A program made the position numbers and the translations under genes. Below are positions 25,151 to 34,410 of a DNA stretch of 64,000 bases, piece by piece; the first letter of the stretch is position 1, and every line of letters starts with the position of its first letter. The notes below the pieces were generated by a model. It saw nothing but the letters and a program-made list of their open reading frames with translations. It did not search any database and was not told the DNA's origin. Source of the DNA: Plut-88900 sp963668115 (lineage in GTDB: Bacteria > Chloroflexota > Dehalococcoidia > Plut-88900); the NCBI GenBank assembly GCA_963668115.1, contig OY764147.1:1860001-1924000 (forward strand), in the 5' to 3' direction.

Positions 25151-26239
25151 CTATTTGCGGAAGGTGAGCCTGACGCCGTTGAGGGAGTCCAGGTCGTCGG
25201 TGGAGCGCTTGGCCTCTAGGGTGGCGATAGAGACGGAGTAGTGGTCGCGGACGCGGGCTATGGCGTCTTCGAGCTCGGGGAGCATGTCGGGAGGGACTTC
25301 GTACATGGCATCCTTGAGCCGGGCCTCGTTGGTCCTGACGTCCTGATTGAGGACGGCGAGGAGGTCGCGCACGGCGGAATGGTCCAAGTGCCCCCCACCT
25401 TCAAGCACCATGTCCAGAGCCTTTTGGAACTGCTTTTCATTCATGAGCCTCGGGGCTTCTTCGAGGTGGGCTTCCAGCTTTACGAGAAGCTCCTGGACCA
25501 TTTCACGGTCTCCGTCGGCGGCGGCGGCGGCCATTTCCTGGGCGCGTCGGCCGGCCAACTCGACGTGGAGCTTGGCCTCGTCCTCCTGGGAAGTGGCGAG
25601 TCGCATCTGCACGCTTTCGGAGAACTCCTTGACGGGATAGAGGACGTCTCCCGGAGAGCTGCCGGAGGAGGCGCGGAGGGTGATCTGGCCTGCGGAGAAC
25701 ATGATTAGGAAGGCGGCAGCGGCAAGGGCGCCCCGGTAAGCCCACCGACGCCAGGAAGGCAGGGGGAGCCACTTGATTACCTTGCGCTGTTGGACGCGGG
25801 AGAGGACACGGCGGCGGGCTGCGGCCTTGAACTCGGGGCTGGGGGTTACCTGGAGGGTCCGGCGGAGGGTTGAGGCGGTGGAGAGGAGCGGGGTGAGGAG
25901 GGAAGACATTTCGGGGTAGAGCTCAAGGCAGTGCTCGATGGTCTTGCCTTCTGCAAGGAGGTCGAGACAGTGGTTGAGGGCGTCCTGGAAGCGGGCTTCC
26001 TCTAGGGAGGGAGGGGTGAGGTTGAGGGCCCTGAGGGTCTCGGCCTTGAGTTCGGGGCTGGGGGCGGGGTGGGGAAGGTCGATGATCCGGCGCGCGGCAA
26101 GGAGGAGGGGCTCGAGCTCGGGTGCGTGCTCGGGAAAGCGCGCGAGGCAAAGCTCGATGGAGTCTCCCCGGATAAGTGCGTCGAGGCACCGGTCTAGGGC
26201 AGACTCGAAGTCTCTAGTATTCTCCGTACTCGGCGGCAA
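25151..26239 (-). CDS. DUF5667-domain membrane protein, partner of the ECF sigma factor
   Basis: About 362 residues. An N-terminal pair of repeats (CLDALIRGDSIELCLARFPEHAPEL and the related CLDLLAEGKTIEHCLELYPEM) precedes one membrane helix (GALAAAAFLIMFSAGQI) and an extracytoplasmic DUF5667 region (GDVLYPVKEFSESVQMRL...). The start is taken as the TTG at 26239, four bases after AGGAGG. A GTG at 26290 is possible but lies deep inside the sigma gene. Topology and 26-bp overlap with the sigma factor suggest an anti-sigma-like sensor. Confidence 0.75.
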   Translation of the reverse strand: MPPSTENTRDFESALDRCLDALIRGDSIELCLARFPEHAPELEPLLLAARRIIDLPHPAPSPELKAETLRALNLTPPSLEEARFQDALNHCLDLLAEGKTIEHCLELYPEMSSLLTPLLSTASTLRRTLQVTPSPEFKAAARRRVLSRVQQRKVIKWLPLPSWRRWAYRGALAAAAFLIMFSAGQITLRASSGSSPGDVLYPVKEFSESVQMRLATSQEDEAKLHVELAGRRAQEMAAAAADGDREMVQELLVKLEAHLEEAPRLMNEKQFQKALDMVLEGGGHLDHSAVRDLLAVLNQDVRTNEARLKDAMYEVPPDMLPELEDAIARVRDHYSVSIATLEAKRSTDDLDSLNGVRLTFRK

Positions 26240-26759
26240 ACATCCTCCTGATCGCGGCCAAGGCGCTGTGCTGTGACGCTTTAACGGCACCCTCGGACTT
26301 GCCCATGATCTTTGCCGTTTCCGCCACCGAGATGCCAGAGGCCAGCCTGAGGCTGAGCACCTGCTGCTGGGCCTGGGTGAGGCGGTCGAACACCTCCCTG
26401 ACCTTCTCGAAGGCGATGTTGGTGGCGGCCCGTTCCTCGGGGGAGGGGCCCTTTGTGCGGACGGTGTCCTCTATGGGGACGGTCTGTCTCCTAGAGTTCT
26501 TCCTGAGGTGGTCGACGGTCACGTTGTGGGCTATGCGGAAAAGCCAGGCACCGATGGAGACGCCCTGCCACTTGAAGGAGCCGATGGACTGGAGGGCGCG
26601 GACGAATACGTCCTCGGTGAGGTCTTCGGCGTCAAAGCGATTACCGATGCGGGCGACGATGTAGGCGTAGATCCTGTCGAAGTAGTCTTCGTAGATCTGC
26701 TCGAAGGCCGTCTCGCTGCCGGCCTGGGCGCTTTCGATAAGCTGTTGCTCGGACTGCAT
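26214..26759 (-). CDS. RNA polymerase ECF-type sigma factor
   Basis: 181 residues from ATG 26759: sigma region 2 (FEQIYEDYFDRIYAYIVARIGNR, AWLFRIAHNVTVDHLRK) and region 4 (RLTQAQQQVLSLRLASGISVAETAKIMGKSEGAVKASQHSAL). This resembles the SigE-like ECF factors common in Chloroflexota. The frame's longer N-terminal extension lacks conservation and a ribosome site. It overlaps the DUF5667 gene, so activity is probably controlled by that protein. Confidence 0.9.
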   Translation of the reverse strand: MQSEQQLIESAQAGSETAFEQIYEDYFDRIYAYIVARIGNRFDAEDLTEDVFVRALQSIGSFKWQGVSIGAWLFRIAHNVTVDHLRKNSRRQTVPIEDTVRTKGPSPEERAATNIAFEKVREVFDRLTQAQQQVLSLRLASGISVAETAKIMGKSEGAVKASQHSALAAIRRMFAAEYGEY

Positions 26760-26889
26760 CGGGTTTCCCTGGGGGGTGGGGCTTTTCGGGGAAACGGATA
26801 ACAGGAACCCTACATCAAATATAACGAAGGGAAGGGTGAAAGGGTAGGAGCGGGCAGCCTTGTGATAGAATGTACCAACTTCGCCTCGA

Positions 26890-27588
26890 GTGTCGGGCAA
26901 GGAAATGTCGCCCATTCCGATCCGCTTTCACATCAGACCCATGTCCAGCCTGGACTCCCGTCAGCTAGTGGAAGTTGAAAGGGATGCATTCCCGACGCTG
27001 TGGCCGCCTACATCCTTCAAGCGCGAACTGAATAACAAGCTTGCCATATACCTGACGGCGGTGGCGCTGGAGGACGTTTCGGAGCCGGATGAAGTCGAAG
27101 CCGAGGAGCCTGCCGCACCCGGCTTTCTTGCCCGACTCCTGACGGTCTTAAGGGGACTCTTTCCGGTCGGGCCGGAAGCGAGCAACGGCGACTATCTGCT
27201 GGGATACATCGGACTTTGGCAAGTCGTGGACGATGCGCACGTGGTATCGATAGGGGTGAGGACGCCGTTCAGGCGGCATGGGGTGGGGGAGGCGCTGCTT
27301 ATCAGGGCGATAGAGACGGCGATGGGGTGGGGGTCAAGGTACGTGACGCTGGAGGTGCGGGTGTCGAACCGCGGGGCACAGTCGCTGTACGACAAGTACG
27401 GATTCAAGAGGGCAGGGGTGCGGAAGCGGTACTACCTGGACAACAACGAGGACGCGTACATAATGACGACGGACTCGATTCTGTCGGAGGAGTACAAGGA
27501 GACTTTCGCAAGGCTGAAGAGGCTCCACGCGCAGAGGGCGCTGATGGAACTACAGCCACCGGCTCCCATAGACGTTCCGGCCCAATAA
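26890..27588 (+). CDS. rimI: GNAT acetyltransferase, RimI-like
   Basis: Up to 232 residues (GTG 26890; ATG 26905 is an alternative). The GNAT core is clear: IRPMSSLDSRQLVEVERDAF, the acetyl-CoA loop SIGVRTPFRRHGVGEALL, then VTLEVRVSNRGAQSLYDKYGFKRAGVRKRYY as in RimI, which acetylates the N-terminal alanine of ribosomal protein S18. About 45 residues with an acidic then hydrophobic helix (EEPAAPGFLARLLTVLRGLF) are inserted between strands 2 and 3. tsaB/tsaD are not adjacent, so the substrate is unproven. Confidence 0.8.
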   Translation: MSGKEMSPIPIRFHIRPMSSLDSRQLVEVERDAFPTLWPPTSFKRELNNKLAIYLTAVALEDVSEPDEVEAEEPAAPGFLARLLTVLRGLFPVGPEASNGDYLLGYIGLWQVVDDAHVVSIGVRTPFRRHGVGEALLIRAIETAMGWGSRYVTLEVRVSNRGAQSLYDKYGFKRAGVRKRYYLDNNEDAYIMTTDSILSEEYKETFARLKRLHAQRALMELQPPAPIDVPAQ

Positions 27589-27597
27589 GGAGGCGAA

Positions 27598-28953
27598 ATG
27601 CCGAGTCTTTCCGAACTTTTCGAGCAGGTTGACAGGGCATACGACGAGATAGTCGGGCTTCAGCAAGACCTGGTACGCATCCCTACGGTGAACACGGGTT
27701 TCATGCCCACGGGGGACGAGACGAAGGCTTGCGAGTTTCTGAGCGACCTGCTGGCGAAGGAGGGGATAGAGGGGGAGACGATAGAGTCGGCGCCGGGGCG
27801 GGGGAACTATTTTGCGACGGTGAAGGGGGCGGGCGGGGGGCAGTCCATGATCTACATGGCCCATACGGACGTGGTGCCGGTGGAAACGGAGTCTGAGTGG
27901 ATATGCCCGCCGTTCAGCGCGGAGATTATCGGGACTAGGCTGTATGGTCGGGGGTCTTCGGACTGCAAGGCGCTGCTGACGTGCCAGACGATGGCGATGA
28001 TCATTATGAAGAGGACGGGTGTGGAGCTTCGGGGCGACCTGACGCTGGCGGCCTGTGCGGACGAGGAGGCCGGAGGGAGGTTCGGGGTGGGGTGGCTGGC
28101 GGAGAACCACCCGGACCGGCTGAGGGCCGACTACTGCATAAACGAGGGGGGAGGGGACGTGGTACAGAGGAAGGGCGGGGCGCCGGCGTACCTGTTCGGG
28201 ATCGGGGAGAAGGGGAGGCTGGAGGTGCATATCACGGTGAACGGGGTGCCGTGTCATGCGTCGACGCCGTGGAACGGGGAGAATGCGCTGACGAGGTCGG
28301 CGCTGGTGCTTAGCAGGCTGGCGGAGTACGAGCCTGAGATAGACACATCGTCGGAGGTGTTCGGGCACCTGAGGAGCCTGGATGTGGAGGAGGAGCCGAC
28401 GCCTGAGAATATCGACAGGCTGGCGTCGGAGCTGGCGGAGAGGGACCCGCAGATGGCTTCGAGGATCAAGGGGCTGTCGCGGATGACGATATCAGCGACG
28501 ATGATCGAAGGGGGCATAAAGTCGAACTCAATCCCGTCCAAGTGCATGATCACGTGCGACGTTCGGACGCTGTACCACCAGGACGAGGCGTACCTGAGGG
28601 GAGAGTTGGACAAGATACTGGCGGGCATCCCGGACGTCGAATACGACATCGACTACATGGCGATCCCGAGCATGGCGCCGTACAACACCGAGTTTGCGGC
28701 CAAGGTGAGGGGTGCGACGGAGCGGTCGCTGGACGGATCGGAGGCGGTGTGGATACCGACGTTCACGACGGGATTCACGGACTCCCGGTTCATGAGGCCG
28801 CTGGGGACGTTGACGTACGGGTTCCAGGTGTCGCACCCGGAGGACCCGGGGAACCTGGCGAACGTGCACGGGACTAATGAGTCGGTGGACGTGCGGAGCC
28901 TGATACTGGGTACGAAGATGCTGATAGCGCTGGCCGTGGACGTGCTCGGATAG
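27598..28953 (+). CDS. M20 family metallopeptidase (ArgE/DapE-like)
   Basis: 451 residues with the M20 zinc-site motifs: AHTDVVPVE, GRGSSDCKA, ADEEAGGRFGVGWL, the lid domain, and a late GFTDSRFM. Typical activities are deacetylation or hydrolysis of N-acyl amino acids or dipeptides. AAGGAGG precedes the ATG; it is 9 bp behind rimI and 5 bp ahead of cofD, so it heads the F420 operon, without a known role in F420 synthesis. Confidence 0.88.
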   Translation: MPSLSELFEQVDRAYDEIVGLQQDLVRIPTVNTGFMPTGDETKACEFLSDLLAKEGIEGETIESAPGRGNYFATVKGAGGGQSMIYMAHTDVVPVETESEWICPPFSAEIIGTRLYGRGSSDCKALLTCQTMAMIIMKRTGVELRGDLTLAACADEEAGGRFGVGWLAENHPDRLRADYCINEGGGDVVQRKGGAPAYLFGIGEKGRLEVHITVNGVPCHASTPWNGENALTRSALVLSRLAEYEPEIDTSSEVFGHLRSLDVEEEPTPENIDRLASELAERDPQMASRIKGLSRMTISATMIEGGIKSNSIPSKCMITCDVRTLYHQDEAYLRGELDKILAGIPDVEYDIDYMAIPSMAPYNTEFAAKVRGATERSLDGSEAVWIPTFTTGFTDSRFMRPLGTLTYGFQVSHPEDPGNLANVHGTNESVDVRSLILGTKMLIALAVDVLG

Positions 28954-28958
28954 CGGGG

Positions 28959-29891
28959 ATGATCACCGTCCTAGCGGGAGGGGTGGGGGCCGCCAGGTTT
29001 CTGCAGGGTCTGGTAAAGGTCGTAGACCCGGGCGAAGTCACCGTAATCATCAACACGGGCGACGACGTGATAATGCACGGGCTCCACGTATCGCCGGACA
29101 TTGATACGGTTACGTATACGCTGGCGGGCCTGGCGGACGAGGCACGGGGGTGGGGGCTGAAACACGAGACGTGGGAGTGCCTGTTTGGGCTGAAGAGGTT
29201 GGGGAGGGAGACGTGGTTCAACCTGGGTGACCAGGACATGGCCCTGCACATTCACCGGACGGAGCGGATGCGTAAGGGCGCGTCCTTGTCAGAGGTGACG
29301 GAGGAGGTACGGGGGAGGCTGGGGGTGGGATGCAGGCTGCTGCCGATGAGCGACGAGAGGGTTGCGACGATAGTTGTGACAGAGAAGGGGGACTCGGGGT
29401 TCCAGGAGTACCTGGTGAAGGACCAGGCGGCGGAGAGGGTGAAGGCGATACGGTTCGAGGGGGCGGATGGGGCGAGGGCGTCGGAGGGGGTGCTGGAAGC
29501 GATCTCGGGGGCGGAGGGGGTGGTGATAGCGCCGAGCAACCCGATTATCAGCATCGGGCCAATCTTGGCGGTGTCGGGGGTCAGGGAGGCATTGACAGCG
29601 GCGAGGGAGCGGGTCACGGCGATAAGCCCGATAGTCGGGGGGAAGGCTATCAAGGGGCCGGCGGCGGACATGATGGATGCGCTGGGGTACGAGGTGAGCG
29701 CCTACGGGGTGGCGGAGATTTACCGGCCGTTCGTAAGCTCTTTCATCATGGACTATGCGGATGCGGAGGACATGGAGCGGGTGAAGGGGCTGGGGATCAG
29801 GGGAGTCGTGACGGATACGATAATGGCGTCGCTGGAGCGGAAGATGGCGCTGGCGCGGAGTGCGCTCCGGGCCCTGGGGCTGGATAAGTGA
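28959..29891 (+). CDS. cofD: 2-phospho-L-lactate (or PEP) transferase CofD/FbiA
   Basis: 310 residues. Transfers the phospho-lactyl or enolpyruvyl group from the guanylylated donor to Fo, giving (dehydro)F420-0. Hallmarks: VLAGGVGAARFLQGL at the N terminus, NTGDDVIMHGLHVSPDIDTV, WFNLGDQDMALHIHRTE, and APSNPIISIGPIL. Its stop overlaps cofC's GTG start by 4 bp, which matches their sequential functions. Whether the donor is lactate or PEP cannot be read from the sequence. Confidence 0.94.
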   Translation: MITVLAGGVGAARFLQGLVKVVDPGEVTVIINTGDDVIMHGLHVSPDIDTVTYTLAGLADEARGWGLKHETWECLFGLKRLGRETWFNLGDQDMALHIHRTERMRKGASLSEVTEEVRGRLGVGCRLLPMSDERVATIVVTEKGDSGFQEYLVKDQAAERVKAIRFEGADGARASEGVLEAISGAEGVVIAPSNPIISIGPILAVSGVREALTAARERVTAISPIVGGKAIKGPAADMMDALGYEVSAYGVAEIYRPFVSSFIMDYADAEDMERVKGLGIRGVVTDTIMASLERKMALARSALRALGLDK

Positions 29892-30574
29892 AGACGGCCT
29901 GCCTTATCCCAGTGAAGGAGCTATCGACGTCGATGTCCCGGCTGGGGGATATTCTGACGCAGGACGAGAAGATCGGGCTATCGCTGGCGATGCTGGAGGA
30001 CGTGATTGAAGTTGTGCGGGGAGTCGGGGGGATAGAGCCAGTGGTGATCGTGACGAGGGATTCACGGGTGGTGGCTATTGCGGGGAAGTATGGAATCGAG
30101 GTGATACGGGAGCCGGTCGAGACCCGGGGGGAGGGGCCGGCGGTGGACTATGGGGCGGGGATTTTGGAGGGGAGGGGAATCGAGCGGCTACTGGTCATAC
30201 CTTCGGACATGCCGCAGGTGTCGGAGGAGGACCTGGAGGCGATCCTTGCGGTGGATGCGGGGGCGTCGTCGGTGGTGATGGCGCCGGCGCACGACGGGGG
30301 AACGAACGGGATGTTGAGGAGGCCACCGACGGTGATACCGTCGAGGTTCGGGCCCGACAGCCTGACGTTGCATCTTGGGGAGGCGGAGGAGCGGGGGGTA
30401 GCAACGAAAATCATCGAGTTGGAATCGTTCAGGGTGGACGTGGATACGCCGGAAGACATGGCGGAGGTATTAACGTGGCCGGGGCTCGGGAGGACTAGGG
30501 GATATGCGGAGTCGCTGGAGCTTGGGGAGAGGTTGCCCAGGGCCAAAGGGCATCGGGCCAGCTTGAGCGGTTGA
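29888..30574 (+). CDS. cofC: 2-phospholactate/PEP guanylyltransferase CofC/FbiD
   Basis: 228 residues from a GTG overlapping the cofD stop. Activates the phospho-acid with GTP for CofD. Seen: N-terminal CLIPVKELSTSMSRL, IPSDMPQVSEEDL, and APAHDGGTNGMLRRPP, the nucleotidyltransferase motifs of this family, and C-terminal RVDVDTPEDM. FO synthase (cofG/cofH) is not in the window. Confidence 0.92.
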   Translation: MKTACLIPVKELSTSMSRLGDILTQDEKIGLSLAMLEDVIEVVRGVGGIEPVVIVTRDSRVVAIAGKYGIEVIREPVETRGEGPAVDYGAGILEGRGIERLLVIPSDMPQVSEEDLEAILAVDAGASSVVMAPAHDGGTNGMLRRPPTVIPSRFGPDSLTLHLGEAEERGVATKIIELESFRVDVDTPEDMAEVLTWPGLGRTRGYAESLELGERLPRAKGHRASLSG

Positions 30575-30583
30575 ACCTGTCAA

Positions 30584-31219
30584 TTGGGTACAAGCCATTG
30601 CAACGGGTCGACGAAGGTGGTGAGTCGGGTGGTGGGACGCATCCGACGATTAGTGTTCCGGTGGCAGACAGTGGTCGTGGTGGTGGTTGCGGCCAGCGTG
30701 GTCGGGCTGCTACTTATCCCGGAGCCGACGTTCGACCGGGAGTACTTCGAGCGGGTCGGGTATCCGGGGCTATTCCTTGTGACGCTGATGGCCAATGCGT
30801 CCATCATATTGCCAACCCCCGGTTTTCTGGCGGTTGTGGTTGCGGGGGCGGTGTTGAATCCTTTGCTGGTGGCACTGGTCGGGGCGCTGGGGATGACGAT
30901 AGGCGAACTGAGCGGGTACCTGGTGGGGAGGGCGGGGTCGACGATATCAAGGGGCAAAGGAGAGAATGAGCAATCGCGTTGGTCCCGGTGGTCAAATTGG
31001 AGCAAGAGGCTGGTGGGGCGGTGGGGGGTGTTCGGGATATTTGTGCTGGCGGCGCTTCCGAATCCGTTGTTTGACATAGCAGGCATCGCAGCGGGGGCAG
31101 TGAGGATGGGGGTGGCGAAGTTCCTAGCAGCGACTTTCGCCGGAAGGTTGATAAGGACATCGCTCTTGGCCTACTCTTCCGCCTACTCGGTAGAGGCGAT
31201 CATAGACTTCTTCGACTAA
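30584..31219 (+). CDS. VTT/DedA-type membrane protein
   Basis: Up to 211 residues (TTG 30584; GTG 30617/30620 are equally plausible). Four to five hydrophobic segments, including TVVVVVVAASVVGLLL, and the VTT pattern GYLVGRAG with a following FGIFVLAALPNPLFDIAGIAAGAV. VTT-domain proteins act as lipid scramblases or in membrane homeostasis; the substrate here is unknown. It sits within the F420/sugar operon, 9 bp behind cofC. Confidence 0.8.
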   Translation: MGTSHCNGSTKVVSRVVGRIRRLVFRWQTVVVVVVAASVVGLLLIPEPTFDREYFERVGYPGLFLVTLMANASIILPTPGFLAVVVAGAVLNPLLVALVGALGMTIGELSGYLVGRAGSTISRGKGENEQSRWSRWSNWSKRLVGRWGVFGIFVLAALPNPLFDIAGIAAGAVRMGVAKFLAATFAGRLIRTSLLAYSSAYSVEAIIDFFD

Positions 31220-31233
31220 AACAACGAGCAAAA

Positions 31234-32229
31234 ATGCACGTACTGATACTTGCCCCATTCGAGCAGAAATGTCTGGAGCGGCTGCGCTCCAGCATGAAGG
31301 TGACCTACAAACCGTGGACCGAGTCCCGTTCACTGTACGACCCGGAGGTGCTGGCAGAGGTCATTAACAAGTCGGGGGTGGATGCGGTGGTGGTGGAGGC
31401 GGACTTCGTGCTGGAGGAGACGTTCGAGGAGGCGCCGGGGCTCAGGTTTGTGGGGATATGCCGGAACGCTACGACACAGATAGACTTGGGCGCGGCGACG
31501 GAAGCCGGGGTTGTGGTGGTGAACGCTCCGGGGAGAAATGCAAGAGCCGTGGCGGAGCTGGTGGTGGGGCTGATGTTCGCGTTGGGCAGGGGGTTGGTCG
31601 GGGCGCACGGGTATGTGGCAGGGGGTCGGTGGGAAGACCCGGTCTCACCATACATCGATCTGAGGGGGGTGGAGCTGTCGGGCAAGACCCTGGGGTTGGT
31701 GGGGCTGGGGAAGATAGGGTCGGAGGTTGCGAGGATGGCGGGTGCGCTGGGGATGGGGGTAGTGGCGTCGGACCCGTATATCACGGCGGAGCAGGCGGCG
31801 GAGTTGGGGGCCAGCCTGGTCGAGTTGGACGAACTGTTGAGGGTGTCGGACTTTGTGAGTCTGCACTTGCCGGCGGGTGGGGACGTGCCGACGGTTATTG
31901 ATGGTCGGGCTCTGGGGCTGATGAAGCCTACGGCGTATCTCATCAATACATCGACGCCACAGGCAGTCGATCAAGATGCACTTTTGGAGGCCCTCGGGGG
32001 TGGGGGGATAGGGGGGGCAGCACTGGACGTGCACGAGAGCCCGCCTATTCCCGCGGACCACCCGCTGCTGGCCCACGATAACGTGATCCTGACACCGCAT
32101 ATAGCAGGGGCCACGGATGGGACGATTGCGCGGCATTCGGAGATGATGACAGGGGCTCTGGAGAGCTTTCGGCAGGGAGAGCGCCCCAGCAATATAGTCA
32201 ATCCAGAGGTATGGAAGGGCGATGGGTGA
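31234..32229 (+). CDS. D-2-hydroxyacid dehydrogenase family protein lacking the catalytic Arg
   Basis: 331 residues with the two-domain D-isomer 2-hydroxyacid dehydrogenase fold: NAD site GLVGLGKIGSEVARMAG, catalytic Glu in ALDVHESPP and His in TPHIAGATD. The usual NxxRG segment that supplies the substrate-binding arginine reads INTSTPQAVD, so the Arg is replaced by Thr. Activity on an ordinary 2-hydroxyacid is therefore doubtful. It overlaps the sugar kinase by 8 bp, so it belongs to that pathway. Confidence 0.85.
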   Translation: MHVLILAPFEQKCLERLRSSMKVTYKPWTESRSLYDPEVLAEVINKSGVDAVVVEADFVLEETFEEAPGLRFVGICRNATTQIDLGAATEAGVVVVNAPGRNARAVAELVVGLMFALGRGLVGAHGYVAGGRWEDPVSPYIDLRGVELSGKTLGLVGLGKIGSEVARMAGALGMGVVASDPYITAEQAAELGASLVELDELLRVSDFVSLHLPAGGDVPTVIDGRALGLMKPTAYLINTSTPQAVDQDALLEALGGGGIGGAALDVHESPPIPADHPLLAHDNVILTPHIAGATDGTIARHSEMMTGALESFRQGERPSNIVNPEVWKGDG

Positions 32230-33718
32230 AGGGACGGTCCTGGTACTGGACCTGGGGACGAGCAGCCTTAAGTGCGGGGTGTATTCGCTGGAAGGGGACG
32301 TGAGGACGGAGGCCCGGGCGCCGATGAGGTACTCCACGCCTGCGGGTCTGTCCGACATTGCGGTGGAGTTTGACCCGGAGGAGACCTGGCGCCTGGCCTG
32401 TGGGCTTGTTCGGGAGTGCCTTGAGGAGGCTGGGTTGAGAGGAGGGGATGTGGTGGGAGTCTGTACGACGAGCCAGAGGGGAGGATTTGTGCTGCTGGAT
32501 GGGGAGGGTGGGGAGGTGTACTCGGGGCCGAACAGGGACGTTCGGGCGTTCTTCGAAGGGATGGAAATTGATGAGAGGGTGGGGGGAGAGGTCTACAGGT
32601 TGACGGGGCACACACCCTCGTTTCTATTTGCACCGGCGCGGCTGGCTTGGTTTCGTGCCAACGCTCCTGATATCGCCGAGAGGATTGCCCATGTACTGCC
32701 GTTGGGAGACTGGCTCGGGTACAAGTTGTCGGGGGAGGTGAGGGGGGAGAGGTCGGCTTTGACGGAGGTCGGGCTCCTAGCTCTTACGGATGACGAGGAG
32801 GCGGATACGCTGCTAAATCTTATAGACGTAGATTCGGGCATGATGCCGAGGCTGTGTCGGGCGGGGGAGCAGAGGGGGGAGGTGACAGCTACGGCGGCGG
32901 GGGCCACGGGGTTGGCGGCGGGGACGCCGGTTATAGCAGGAGGGCCCGATACGCAGGTGGGGCTGCTGGGGATGGGGGTCACTGAGCCGGGTGGGATGGG
33001 AATACTTGTCGGGTGGAGCGGGCCGCTGCAGATGGTGACGCGGGGGCCGCGTGTCGATGCGGAGCGGCGGACGTGGACGGGGAGGCACGTGGTGGAAGGG
33101 AGGTGGGTGGTCGAGAGCACGACGACGGAGGCGGGTCGGGCGTTGGAGTGGATAGCGCAAACCCTGGGGATGTCGAGGGAGGAGGTGGCTTTCGAGCCTC
33201 GGGAGGAGGGTGATGATTACAGCGCCTTCGGTTTCCTGGGGCCGAGAATTATGGATGCCAAGAAGATGGGGATGCAGATGGGGGGGATGATGTTTCCCAC
33301 GCCTGTCGGGCATACGGGGATTTCGCGGCAAGAGTTGGTGAACGGCGCTCTCAAGGGGCTGGCTTTCGCAATCAAGGGAAATTTCGATCAGCTGGAGGAG
33401 GTATCGGGGGAGAAGGCTTCCCGGGTGGGGCTGGGGGGAGGGGTGACGAGGGTGAAGGGATTCGGGCGGCTGGTGGCGGACGTGCTGGGTCGGGAGATAT
33501 TTGTGGCGAGGGATAGGGATGCAACGCTGCTGGGGGCGGCGATGTGCGCGGCGGTTGGCGTCGGGGCGTACAATAGTCTGCCGGAGGCGGCGGAGGGGAT
33601 GGGGGGCGAGATGGAGCGGGTCCAGCCGGACGGGGCTCGGGGGGAGGGGCTGGAAGAAGAATACGAGAAGTGGCTGGAGATTTACGGGAAACTAGACGAG
33701 ATATCGGGAAGCATGTGA
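32222..33718 (+). CDS. FGGY-family carbohydrate kinase
   Basis: 498 residues with the actin-like ATPase fold: N-terminal LVLDLGTSSLKCGVYS, middle VCTTSQRGGFVLLD, and C-terminal RVGLGGGVTRVKGFGRLVADVLGREI. The family phosphorylates ketoses or polyols (xylulose, ribulose, fuculose, glycerol). The next gene is a class II aldolase with overlapping TGATG, so the product is probably a ketose 1-phosphate that is then cleaved. The exact sugar is not inferable. Confidence 0.9.
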   Translation: MGEGTVLVLDLGTSSLKCGVYSLEGDVRTEARAPMRYSTPAGLSDIAVEFDPEETWRLACGLVRECLEEAGLRGGDVVGVCTTSQRGGFVLLDGEGGEVYSGPNRDVRAFFEGMEIDERVGGEVYRLTGHTPSFLFAPARLAWFRANAPDIAERIAHVLPLGDWLGYKLSGEVRGERSALTEVGLLALTDDEEADTLLNLIDVDSGMMPRLCRAGEQRGEVTATAAGATGLAAGTPVIAGGPDTQVGLLGMGVTEPGGMGILVGWSGPLQMVTRGPRVDAERRTWTGRHVVEGRWVVESTTTEAGRALEWIAQTLGMSREEVAFEPREEGDDYSAFGFLGPRIMDAKKMGMQMGGMMFPTPVGHTGISRQELVNGALKGLAFAIKGNFDQLEEVSGEKASRVGLGGGVTRVKGFGRLVADVLGREIFVARDRDATLLGAAMCAAVGVGAYNSLPEAAEGMGGEMERVQPDGARGEGLEEEYEKWLEIYGKLDEISGSM

Positions 33719-34377
33719 TGAAATGGGAGTCGGAGAGGGCTACGGTCGTGGAGGCGGCGCAGCACCTGCTAAGGCTGGGCCTAGTGGCGGCGACGAGCGG
33801 CAATGTGAGCATGAGGCTGGAGGGGGGAGGGGAGGAGGGGCTGATCGCCATCACGCCGACCAGCATGGACTACGAGAAGATGACCGCCGAGGACATAGTG
33901 GTAGTGGACTACGACGTGGACGTGGTTGAGGGCGAGACGGTGCCTTCGTCTGAGTCGTTGACACATATGGCGGTGTACAAGGCTCGGCAGGACATCCAGG
34001 CGGTGATACACACTCACTCGATATACGCCAGTGTACTGGCAGTGGCGGGGGAGGCATTACCCCCGGTTCTGGACGAGCTGGTGGCCTACCTGGGCGGCAC
34101 GGTTGAAGTGGCAGAGTACGGGTTCCCGAGCACGGAGGCGCTGGGCGAGAAAGTGGTGGAGGCGATGGGAGAGCGGAATGCGGCGTTCATACGCAACCAC
34201 GGGGTGCTGGCGGCGGGTCGGGACATGGTGGACGCGCTGAGGGCGTGTGAACTGGTGGAAAGGGCATCCCAGATATTCATACTGGCCCGGGGGTTTGGGG
34301 AGGTGGAGACGCTGCCGGAGGAGATTGTGGAGGTGGAGAAGAGCATGTTCAGGATGAGACAGGGGACGGCGGAGTAG
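33718..34377 (+). CDS. Class II aldolase/adducin family protein (fuculose-phosphate aldolase-like)
   Basis: 219 residues from the ATG at 33718, which overlaps the kinase stop as TGATG, with GGGAAG upstream. The earlier frame extension is inside the kinase. Zinc-site histidines lie in VIHTHSIYASVLA and in IRNHGVLAAGRD; TSGNVSMRL is the phosphate-binding loop. Acts on a sugar phosphate, giving dihydroxyacetone phosphate (or similar) plus an aldehyde. Confidence 0.9.
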   Translation: MKWESERATVVEAAQHLLRLGLVAATSGNVSMRLEGGGEEGLIAITPTSMDYEKMTAEDIVVVDYDVDVVEGETVPSSESLTHMAVYKARQDIQAVIHTHSIYASVLAVAGEALPPVLDELVAYLGGTVEVAEYGFPSTEALGEKVVEAMGERNAAFIRNHGVLAAGRDMVDALRACELVERASQIFILARGFGEVETLPEEIVEVEKSMFRMRQGTAE

Positions 34378-34410
34378 GGTGACTGCGGGCCGTTCCGAAA
34401 AGGAAAAGGC

